From the NCBI GenBank assembly GCA_000688775.2, contig CP007628.2:1240001-1304000 (forward strand): 64,000 nucleotides of DNA, written 5' to 3'. This stretch comes from Streptococcus sp. VT 162 (GTDB lineage Bacteria > Bacillota > Bacilli > Lactobacillales > Streptococcaceae). Of this stretch, positions 57,128-64,000 are shown piece after piece (within the stretch, counting starts at the first letter, position 1; every line of letters begins with the position of its first letter). The translations under genes were made by a program, and so were the position numbers. Under the pieces are notes generated by a model. That model worked only from the letters and a program-made list of their open reading frames with translations, had not been told where the DNA came from and ran no database searches.

Positions 57128-60100
57128 TGTCACGATTTTACCCTTGACTTGCTTGCCATCTTGGTCAAAGTAAAGTGTTTGTTGACCAATCTTTTGAAGA
57201 CCTGTCACAGCAACTCCATCTGCTCCGAAATAGTACCAATCACTTGGGTTATCACCTTGGGCAAAGCGGTTTGTAGCAGCATTCCCTGAATCCTTGTCAA
57301 AGTAACGAAGTTTACCATCCTTAGCACTCACAATCTTGCCCTTAACCTGATAGCCGTTTTCATCAAAGAATTGCTGTCCATCTCCTATCTTGACAAGACC
57401 TCGAGCCATAACGCCCTTGGCATCAAAGTAACGCCAGTTTTCACCATCAGTAGTGTAGTAACGGTTGAGAACTTGGGCACCAGTTTGATCATAGTAGTAC
57501 TGATTACCGTTTTCATCTTCACGGATAGAATCACGAAGTTGAATACCATTCTTCAAGAAATAAACGTGCTTGCCATCAATTTCATGAGCACCTGTTACAA
57601 GATAACCTCGTTTATCGAAGTAATACCAATTTCCATTTTCATCTTGGATAAAGGAATTTTTAGCTTGATAACCACTAGTTGAATAGAACTTAGTACCATT
57701 GGCATCACTAACAAATCCTGTATAAGCATTCTTATTAACTAATTGCTTAGGCAATACTATATCGCCATTTTTGTTAGTGAGGTAGTCGTTGCTAGCCCAG
57801 TCTTTAAGAACATAGTAAGCACCACGACCTAAGATATTGGTACCATTAAAGTACTTAGCCGACCACTTGGTAATCTTCTCATCTGTTCTCATCTTTTGAC
57901 CATTGGAAATCTGTACTCGTTCAAAGATCTCTGGATATTTAGCTTTAAGCTCATCCAAGAAGGCCCCACCGTACTTACCTTGGAAATCAGTCCCATTAGT
58001 TTTACTATTAGCTACATAGAGTTTTTCCTTGATTTCTGAACCTTCACGGTAGGTTCCATAGTTATTGACACGTGTTGCTGTTACCACTTCCTTACCTGGT
58101 AGGTTATAGATTTGGTCTGGTACCCAGTCCGCAATGGCTTGGATATTGACACTGTGAAGCGCACGAAGAGCATTGAGCAAATCTTTTAAAGAACCATATT
58201 TATTGTTCTTGCTCATCGCCATATCGTAGCGGTCTTCAAAGGCATAACCATTCTGAATGATAGAATCTAAGAAAGTACCGTCTTGACTAGATACATACTG
58301 AGGTGGTAGCTCAAATGAAGTTACTCCCCATTCCTTGAAGAGGTTGACATTTTTAGCAATGACTTTATTGGTATATTGGTCATCGCGGGTTGCAAAGTCT
58401 TGGAAGTTAGAGAAGCCTTCGTAAATCAACTGAGAATCAAGAGCTGCGCTAGATTCGTAGACCTGACCACTAGCATTTTTCTTCTTGCTAGCTGTTGTAC
58501 GAGCATCCTGATCTGCCTTAGCGCCAACTGGTACCCAAACAGCCAGATAACCAGAAACCTGTACATTGCTGTAGCCTGCGATATCATTCATATCAAAGGT
58601 CAAAATACCATTAGCATCTGTCTTCTTCCAGAGCGATTGCGGCACTTCTTCGTCAGTTAGATAGCGGGAAATACCATCTTTGGTCGTCAAAAGTACAGGA
58701 CGATAGTATTGATTCTTGTGGGCTGCTCCCATATTGACTTGCAGTTTATCCCATACATTTAACTTGAGGTTAGGGTTGTTTGAAGCAATAACAGCCATCC
58801 CTTGAGTACGAGTTTCTGCTGTTCCTTCATCTGTTGCTTCATTGGCACCAGTACCGTAGCGGACAGAAGTCAAAATACCATTGTAAGACCATTTATCAGC
58901 CTCACGAGGTACACCCATATATGTAACTTTCATGTCTTGTCCACCTGCTACATACTTAATACGAGCACGCAACAAGGCATCAATAGCGTCGTGGTATGGA
59001 GATTTTTTCTCCATGTATTGACCATCATCGGTATAGAGATCACCATAGTAGACCCGAGTGATAGAGTCTTTATTGGAGAGCATGAGAGCATGAGCAGTTG
59101 GGATGTTGAACTGCGTATACTTCTTGTCTGCCTTGCGCATATCTTCGTTGTAGATCTTGAAGGCTTGCTTGAGTTCATCCATTGTAAAGGTCAAACCATC
59201 CGTATTTGGATTGATATTTTCTCGGATGATGTCAGCAATAACAGTTTGTACTTCACTATCATGAGCCCGAACAAAGATATAGTTAGCCATCCGTTCGCCA
59301 TTTTTCTTTTCAGAAGAACGGTCATTTAAACTATTTGTAATCGTTGGCTCTACTCCGCTACGGATAGATAGATTACGCATGAATGAATAAAGCAAGGACA
59401 AGCGTAGCTTGTTGTCAATTGCTAGTTGAGCGCCTTTAGTATCTTTGTTGTAGTCGGGATCGTTATCAGACCAAGCTTCCAAGATAGACAAATGCTTGAT
59501 GGCTTCTTCTTCACTTTCTCCCACCTTGTAGCGAGACTTGAAGTAGTCAGATGCGATTTGGAGCAAGTCTGCGTTGACATTGTCCACCGCATCGACACGA
59601 ACTCCATCAAAATTAGCAGTCGGATCATTGGCTACAATGCTTCCAAAGTTCATCATAAAATGCAACCAGTTGAGTTGTTCGGCTTGAACAGCTGGATTAG
59701 AGTTGTCAAAGTCGTTAGCGAGCAAGAACTCATAACCACCGTTTGACTTGTCAATAAAGTACTTAGGTGTACCTGTTTGACTAGTAGGGGTACGGTTAAG
59801 CAGACGGAATTTAGACTTAGCATGAGAGCTCTTCTCATTATTGGTATAAAGCAAAGCTCCACCCTGCAAGTGGTCCTTTTTAGTACCAGTTGTTTCAGAC
59901 TCTGACTTGATATTCCAGTTTGGCTGGGTTTTGACAAAGGCACCCATCAGCGTTCTCAACCATTTGGTATCGCCTTCTTTACCAATTTTTTCCTCAATTT
60001 TGCGCTGAACCTGCTGAGAAGCACCTGTCAGGAGAGCTTGTTCCACTTTGTTTTCAAAAGCACCTGCTCCCAGACCTTGCTGGTTCATATAGTTGAGGTA

Positions 60101-61135
60101 ATTAATCTGAGTACGTTTATCAGGCCACCAAGCCATCAAAAGGGGACGCAAGTCTGTTTCTGTCGAAGCCGTCCATGTTTTTCCATCTTTTAAGATGAAC
60201 TTTGGACGATACCAGCTATCTGCTGTCAAATAACCGTCTACAGTTTCGATATCCTTGTCAGTCGTACCATAGAAAGCATTCTTTTGGGAGAATTCATTAT
60301 TAAGACTGCTGGTTCCTTGTTGGAACTGATATTCATTTGAATCAACTAAGGCACCCGTTTCTGCATCAAAATAAAGTATTCTCCCATTAAGTTCAACTGC
60401 AAAGTTCTTTTTAACTGTACCATCGTCCTGAACATAGTAATTTTTACCATCAATGGTCTTAATATGAGATAGGACATCATCATCGTGATCAGCATTTACA
60501 GGTGCAGGTTGAGCCTGATCTGCCACCATTCTTTCAGCTACTGCTCCTTGTTTTTGAGCAGGTTCGAGCAAGCGATCTTTCTTTGCAACCTTTGGATTTG
60601 CAACAATCTTGTCTTCAACAGCCGTTTTTTCTCGTTTGTTGTCATCTTCCTCTTGGGCAGTTGTTGGCCTTGCTTGTTTATCCTGGTCTGCTACTTCTGT
60701 TTTAGGAGTTTCTGTGATTGCATTAGCAGCTTTAACTTCTTCAGCAACAGCAGCCTTTTCTGTAGATGCTTCTTTCGTATCTGCTGGTTTAGCAGGCTCT
60801 TGAGCATTGGTTTGAACTGTTGCTTCTGTATTTTCTGCTGGTTTAGCAGACTTATCACTAGCAGCAGCATCGCCTGTCACCTTGTCTGCAGGGGTTGCTT
60901 TTTCTGCTTCTTGCTCAGATGCTACGTTTGCTTGGGCTGGAGTTTGCTGACCCGGACCACTAGTCTGAGCTGTAGCAGGTTCTTGAACTACAACCTGCTT
61001 TACATCATCCGCATGGACAACGCCTGGTTCTAGACCAAGTACCTTTGGTGCTACAATAAGGGCCAAGGTAGTCAAAGCAATGGCTACCCAATTTTTCTTA
61101 ACTTTATGCATCTTATAATGAATCTTTTTCTCCAT
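57068..61135 (-). CDS. gtf: Glucosyltransferase (GH70 glucansucrase), C-terminally truncated by a BOX element
   Basis: The 1355-residue secreted enzyme polymerises glucose from sucrose into glucan for biofilm. A KxYKxGKxW-like signal peptide (about 1-42) and a Glu/Ala/Thr-rich variable region (about 45-215) precede the catalytic GH70 domain. From the ATG one codon upstream, Asp516 (VRVDAVDN), Glu554 (SILEAW) and Asp627 (RAHDSEV) are the nucleophile, acid/base and stabiliser. About six glucan-binding repeats follow (from about 1150). The last 19 residues ([10 protein letters not shown]...) are translated BOX sequence, and about 100 residues of repeats are lost. The catalytic part is intact, so activity is likely. 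ATG 61135 has AGGAGG at 8-nt spacing; ATG 61138 is an alternative. It resembles S. oralis GtfR. Confidence 0.93.
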   Translation of the reverse strand: MEKKIHYKMHKVKKNWVAIALTTLALIVAPKVLGLEPGVVHADDVKQVVVQEPATAQTSGPGQQTPAQANVASEQEAEKATPADKVTGDAAASDKSAKPAENTEATVQTNAQEPAKPADTKEASTEKAAVAEEVKAANAITETPKTEVADQDKQARPTTAQEEDDNKREKTAVEDKIVANPKVAKKDRLLEPAQKQGAVAERMVADQAQPAPVNADHDDDVLSHIKTIDGKNYYVQDDGTVKKNFAVELNGRILYFDAETGALVDSNEYQFQQGTSSLNNEFSQKNAFYGTTDKDIETVDGYLTADSWYRPKFILKDGKTWTASTETDLRPLLMAWWPDKRTQINYLNYMNQQGLGAGAFENKVEQALLTGASQQVQRKIEEKIGKEGDTKWLRTLMGAFVKTQPNWNIKSESETTGTKKDHLQGGALLYTNNEKSSHAKSKFRLLNRTPTSQTGTPKYFIDKSNGGYEFLLANDFDNSNPAVQAEQLNWLHFMMNFGSIVANDPTANFDGVRVDAVDNVNADLLQIASDYFKSRYKVGESEEEAIKHLSILEAWSDNDPDYNKDTKGAQLAIDNKLRLSLLYSFMRNLSIRSGVEPTITNSLNDRSSEKKNGERMANYIFVRAHDSEVQTVIADIIRENINPNTDGLTFTMDELKQAFKIYNEDMRKADKKYTQFNIPTAHALMLSNKDSITRVYYGDLYTDDGQYMEKKSPYHDAIDALLRARIKYVAGGQDMKVTYMGVPREADKWSYNGILTSVRYGTGANEATDEGTAETRTQGMAVIASNNPNLKLNVWDKLQVNMGAAHKNQYYRPVLLTTKDGISRYLTDEEVPQSLWKKTDANGILTFDMNDIAGYSNVQVSGYLAVWVPVGAKADQDARTTASKKKNASGQVYESSAALDSQLIYEGFSNFQDFATRDDQYTNKVIAKNVNLFKEWGVTSFELPPQYVSSQDGTFLDSIIQNGYAFEDRYDMAMSKNNKYGSLKDLLNALRALHSVNIQAIADWVPDQIYNLPGKEVVTATRVNNYGTYREGSEIKEKLYVANSKTNGTDFQGKYGGAFLDELKAKYPEIFERVQISNGQKMRTDEKITKWSAKYFNGTNILGRGAYYVLKDWASNDYLTNKNGDIVLPKQLVNKNAYTGFVSDANGTKFYSTSGYQAKNSFIQDENGNWYYFDKRGYLVTGAHEIDGKHVYFLKNGIQLRDSIREDENGNQYYYDQTGAQVLNRYYTTDGENWRYFDAKGVMARGLVKIGDGQQFFDENGYQVKGKIVSAKDGKLRYFDKDSGNAATNRFAQGDNPSDWYYFGADGVAVTGLQKIGQQTLYFDQDGKQVKGKIVTHSSKISSNHVSFALPYICY

Positions 61136-61194
61136 CATAAAGCCTCCTTCTGAATTTAGTATAAAGTTATGCCCTTATTCTAGTATATTTTTCA

Positions 61195-61208
61195 AAATGA
61201 TCATTTTT
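61195..61208. promoter_or_regulatory. 14-bp palindrome in the gtf promoter region
   Basis: AAAATGATCATTTT is a perfect palindrome 60-75 bp upstream of gtf, next to TATACT (minus strand, about 61180-61185). It is a candidate binding site for the Rgg regulator encoded just upstream. Confidence 0.45.
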
Positions 61209-61224
61209 TGTTGCACATCTACAA

Positions 61225-62088
61225 CTATGAAAGGCAAATTCTTTCAAACTGTTCTTTAAGCTTTTGGGCAACACCAAAGGAATCTAAAAATTCAAAAAAA
61301 GATAGGCATTGCTCGATGTCACTGAGAGCATTAGTATTCCCGACCTTGTAGGCATACAGAGCCCTATGATACTTAATCAGCGTTCGATCATATAGATCTG
61401 TTTCAGGGATTTTAGAGTGGTCTAGATAATTGAGAAACCTCATAGCAACTAGCAGATGGTTTCCTTCTATACAGACGCTAATGACATTAAGTAGCATCTT
61501 GATAATACGGCGACGATTTTCAGGTAGGTTGTTATAAAACTGGGTACGATTGATCATCTCACTAGCAAAGGTTTCCAGCGTTTCCAAGGTCATCAAATCA
61601 ACACTGTTTGTAAAAAGCCAGAGTTCATAACGTCCCCACTCCTCAACAGAAAAGAGATGATCCGTCAGGAATTCTATATCCTTCTTGCTAATCTGAAAAT
61701 CTGAGCAACAGGAGGACAAGAGGGCCCTGACAATGATCGTATTGAGTTTATAGTTTTTTTTCTCAGGAAACTGTTCGGTCAAAGCTTCTGAGCTAGACAA
61801 AATATTTTGGAGCTTGACAACATTGTTTTCCTGATATGCATCAGCTACTTTTTTTGAGAACAGCACATCATCTGAATCAATGTAATTATGGTAAACATAC
61901 TGAAACTCCTCTAGGGAAACAGCCATATTTTTTAAACAACAATAAAAAGAATCAAGTGTGATCCCATTGACTCCCCGTTCAAAACGGGATAGCTGAGCCA
62001 CGGAAATATCACCAGCAGCCACCTCTTTCAGGGACATTTTTTTTGATTCTCTAATGACTTTGAATATTTTTCCGAAAGTTTCCAACAT
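61225..62088 (-). CDS. rgg: Rgg-family transcriptional regulator of gtf
   Basis: The 287-residue protein has an N-terminal XRE-type HTH (about 5-60, VAAGDISVAQLSRFERGVNG) and the C-terminal Rgg/GadR/MutR helical repeat domain that binds short peptides in many members. In S. gordonii the rgg next to gtfG is a positive regulator of the glucosyltransferase. ATG 62088 follows GGGGGAG. No short hydrophobic peptide ORF is evident in the 280 bp upstream, so this looks like the stand-alone type. Confidence 0.92.
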   Translation of the reverse strand: MLETFGKIFKVIRESKKMSLKEVAAGDISVAQLSRFERGVNGITLDSFYCCLKNMAVSLEEFQYVYHNYIDSDDVLFSKKVADAYQENNVVKLQNILSSSEALTEQFPEKKNYKLNTIIVRALLSSCCSDFQISKKDIEFLTDHLFSVEEWGRYELWLFTNSVDLMTLETLETFASEMINRTQFYNNLPENRRRIIKMLLNVISVCIEGNHLLVAMRFLNYLDHSKIPETDLYDRTLIKYHRALYAYKVGNTNALSDIEQCLSFFEFLDSFGVAQKLKEQFERICLS

Positions 62089-62115
62089 ATCACTCCCCCA
62101 GTTTCGTATATGCAA

Positions 62116-62370
62116 AAAATTCTTACTAATTTTAATATACTAGTAACACGTTTCAATTATATTACAGAGAAAGTACTTTATATTTCAAATTAATACAAGC
62201 AGATTAATTCGCATGATAAGATCGTTTAATATAGCATTTATTGAATATTCTATCTTTTTCATGAAACTATTGATTTCCTTCTTATGCTAGACAAAGCTTG
62301 ATTGATTTATAAAAGTTTGATATAAAATCGCAAGACAATCATATGAAACATTTTTAGACACGGAGTAAAT
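62116..62370. other. AT-rich spacer upstream of rgg
   Basis: About 255 bp with no ORF having both a ribosome site and a start. A promoter for rgg probably lies near TATACT (62139-62144 region, minus-strand AGTATA) but is not unique. Confidence 0.35.
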
Positions 62371-62371
62371 A

Positions 62372-62398
62372 AAAAAAACGAGAGCCGAACTCTCGTCT
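62372..62398 (-). terminator. Terminator of the DJ-1/PfpI gene
   Basis: ACGAGAG pairs with CTCTCGT around TTCGG, followed by eight T residues on the minus strand. Confidence 0.88.
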
Positions 62399-62952
62399 TA
62401 CTGTTGATTTCCAAAGACATCTCGATAGAGCATGCCGTCTCGTAAACTTTCGGCATCTCCTCCCAATTGCTCTACCAACTCATAGGCAAAGGCAAGGGCA
62501 GTTGACGGTCCTCGGCTGGTTGTTAGATTACCATCCACAACCACTGTTTGCTTTTGATAAATTCCGTCAGTAATTTGCTCCTGAACTCCGTCATAACAAG
62601 TAAAGTGCTTGTCTTTCAGGACACCTGCTTGATGGAGAGCGATTGGAGCTGCACAGATAGCTGCAATTTTCTTTCCAGCTTGATCAAAGGCTTTAATCTC
62701 AGAAATGAGGGCTGGATTATCCCGTAGGTGAGCTGATCCTGGCATGCCACCTGGAAGAACTACCAAGTCATAGTCAGACAAATCACCATCAAAGATACGG
62801 TCGGCTGTTACCCGAATGTCATGTGATCCCGTCACCTGCTCCTCAAATCCTACCATATCACAGGAAATGTTTGCTCGACGCAAGACATCGATTACTGTCA
62901 AGGCTTCGATTTCTTCAAAGCCATTTGCTAAGATAACTGCAACTTTTGCCAT
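62398..62952 (-). CDS. DJ-1/PfpI family protein (ThiJ-like)
   Basis: The 184-residue protein has the conserved Glu in NGFEEIE and the nucleophile-elbow Cys in IAAICAAPIAL. Members act as deglycases, glyoxalases or redox-sensing chaperones. AAGGAGG precedes the ATG. It follows rodA by 10 bp and is probably co-transcribed; the same pair is found in pneumococcus. Confidence 0.92.
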   Translation of the reverse strand: MAKVAVILANGFEEIEALTVIDVLRRANISCDMVGFEEQVTGSHDIRVTADRIFDGDLSDYDLVVLPGGMPGSAHLRDNPALISEIKAFDQAGKKIAAICAAPIALHQAGVLKDKHFTCYDGVQEQITDGIYQKQTVVVDGNLTTSRGPSTALAFAYELVEQLGGDAESLRDGMLYRDVFGNQQ

Positions 62953-62962
62953 AGTGGCCTCC

Positions 62963-64000
62963 TTATTTGATTTGTTTTAGGACGACTTTCTTTCGTTTGA
63001 ATGGAACTTTTCCACTTTTCTCTTCTGCTAGATTGGTCTGGTAACTCATAGACAAGAGGAGACCAACACCGATGAGGTTACTAATAATTGCGGAGCCCCC
63101 TTGAGAAATAAATGGCAGAGGAATACCTGTCAAAGGAAGTAAGCCTGTCACGGCACCGATATTTTCAAAGATATGGAAGAGCAACATCATGATAAAACCA
63201 GTCGAAATGTAGGTGTAGAACTGGTTATTTGACCTGAGCGTAATCTTCAACATACGGTAGATGAGAAGCAAGTATAAAGCAACTACAAAGACTGAACCAA
63301 TAAAGCCAAAGTCTTCAGCAATTACGGTGAAAATCATATCACTTTCACGTACTGGAATGAGGAGATTGGACACATTAAAACCTTGTCCAAACAAGCCACC
63401 ACTTCCAATCGCAATTTGTCCCTGCGCCTGTTGGTAAGTCGTTGTTTGCGCAAAGTCAAAGGGATTGAGCCAAGCCAAGATGCGGTTGATCTGGTAGGTC
63501 GGCATCCCAATCTGATGCAAGAAGGCACGTCCATCCTTGCTTATAAAGATGGCCATGAAGCCTGCAACTGCAGTCACTCCTGTCGCAAATACCGGAATGA
63601 TAATCTTCCACGAAACACCTGAAAGGAGAACCATACCGGAAAAAATAGCTACAAAGACCAAGGCAGTCCCCAGATCACTTTGTAGGGCTAAGAGGAGCAA
63701 GACTGGTATGGTAAAGGCGATCATCCAACCAATCAATAGGAAATCCAAGGGAATAGTCCGTCGCCATTCCTTGTGTCTTTGAGTGAATCTTACAATGGCT
63801 CGAGCCAACATCAAGATATAGGAAATCTTCATGAACTCCGATGGCTGGAAAAGTGTCGTTCCACCAATCGATACCCAGTTCTTGGCACCTGTTGACGCTA
63901 CAAGATTTGGATTGTAGAAAACAAGAGGTAGGATCATCAAAGCTAGCCCTAGACCATAAAGATAGGGAGTCACCTTCCATAAAAACTCGGTATTAAAGAA
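62963..64000 (-). CDS. rodA: RodA (SEDS peptidoglycan polymerase), 5' end outside the window
   Basis: The 346 codons in the window cover the C-terminal part of a SEDS protein of about 400 residues. Many membrane segments, NWVSIGG, QSDLGTALVF, ESDMIFTVIAEDFGFIG and ISQGGSAIISNLIGVG are family blocks. RodA polymerises glycan with PBP2b during peripheral growth. The frame is open to the window edge, and the GTG at 63973 is internal. It heads a rodA-DJ-1 unit. Confidence 0.94.
   Translation of the reverse strand, partial: FFNTEFLWKVTPYLYGLGLALMILPLVFYNPNLVASTGAKNWVSIGGTTLFQPSEFMKISYILMLARAIVRFTQRHKEWRRTIPLDFLLIGWMIAFTIPVLLLLALQSDLGTALVFVAIFSGMVLLSGVSWKIIIPVFATGVTAVAGFMAIFISKDGRAFLHQIGMPTYQINRILAWLNPFDFAQTTTYQQAQGQIAIGSGGLFGQGFNVSNLLIPVRESDMIFTVIAEDFGFIGSVFVVALYLLLIYRMLKITLRSNNQFYTYISTGFIMMLLFHIFENIGAVTGLLPLTGIPLPFISQGGSAIISNLIGVGLLLSMSYQTNLAEEKSGKVPFKRKKVVLKQIK

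Noticed and set aside
60485..61033. Open frame opposite the gtf N-terminal region
   Set aside because: It is the antisense of the low-complexity Glu/Ala/Thr segment, Cys- and Ser-rich, with no ribosome site.

Overview
This window is a stretch of low-GC Firmicutes chromosome from a mitis-group Streptococcus, most like S. oralis or S. mitis. The evidence is BOX repeats (the classic pneumococcal and mitis-group element), a CppA gene, a PgdA gene, a GtfR/GtfG-type glucosyltransferase next to an rgg regulator, and a tmRNA tag reading AKNNTSYALAA. From memory, much of the gene order also matches S. pneumoniae (pdxST-nox-apbE-glyQS; rodA-thiJ; HAD-gyrB-ezrA). I see no prophage, insertion sequence or CRISPR array.

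Layout. 1-2.4 kb: a small putative bacteriocin-immunity gene and an ABC-F protein behind a 300-nt leader that looks like an attenuator. 2.4-6.3 kb: htpX-lemA, divergent rsmG, and a uracil permease with a PyrR-type attenuator. 6.3-9.9 kb: an EamA transporter, a serine hydrolase, cppA and a glycerol/water channel. 10-15.3 kb: an unusual operon of two esterases and an ATP-grasp ligase, then thiI with its cysteine desulfurase. 15.4-22 kb: a Thr-rich membrane protein, ftsK/spoIIIE, and the fruR-fruK-fruA fructose operon with a cre site. 22-23.9 kb: tRNA-Ser(GGA), a lipoprotein, a tRNA-Ser(GCU) carrying an exact 23-nt internal duplication, and tmRNA. 23.9-34 kb: housekeeping genes (SGNH hydrolase, HAD, CapA-like, def, rlmB, trxB, amino-acid ABC transporter, ogt, DUF1836 regulator, hemolysin III). 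34-44.7 kb: pdxST, then nox facing an apbE/FMN-reductase operon, DUF896, and glycyl-tRNA synthetase genes behind a T-box. 44.7-49.3 kb: a 1503-residue subtilisin-like surface protease. 49.5-56.3 kb: aldo/keto reductase, pgdA, ezrA, gyrB and a HAD gene. 56.3-62.1 kb: an accessory rgg-gtf pair whose glucan-binding tail is cut by a BOX element. 62.4-64 kb: a DJ-1/PfpI protein and the start of rodA.

How the parts work together. The locus with the clearest new biology is apbE plus two NAD(P)H-FMN reductases at 37.4-40.3 kb. The second reductase ends in two copies of a DxxSGAS motif that matches the ApbE flavinylation site, and the ApbE shows no signal peptide. This suggests a cytosolic, covalently flavinylated reductase. 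It is divergent from the NADH oxidase gene, and a cre-like site overlaps the -35 region of each promoter. Other notable points are the ABC-F attenuator with a three-codon leader peptide, several apparently leaderless transcripts, a duplicated glyQ translation start, and exact short tandem duplications in a tRNA gene and in a BOX element.
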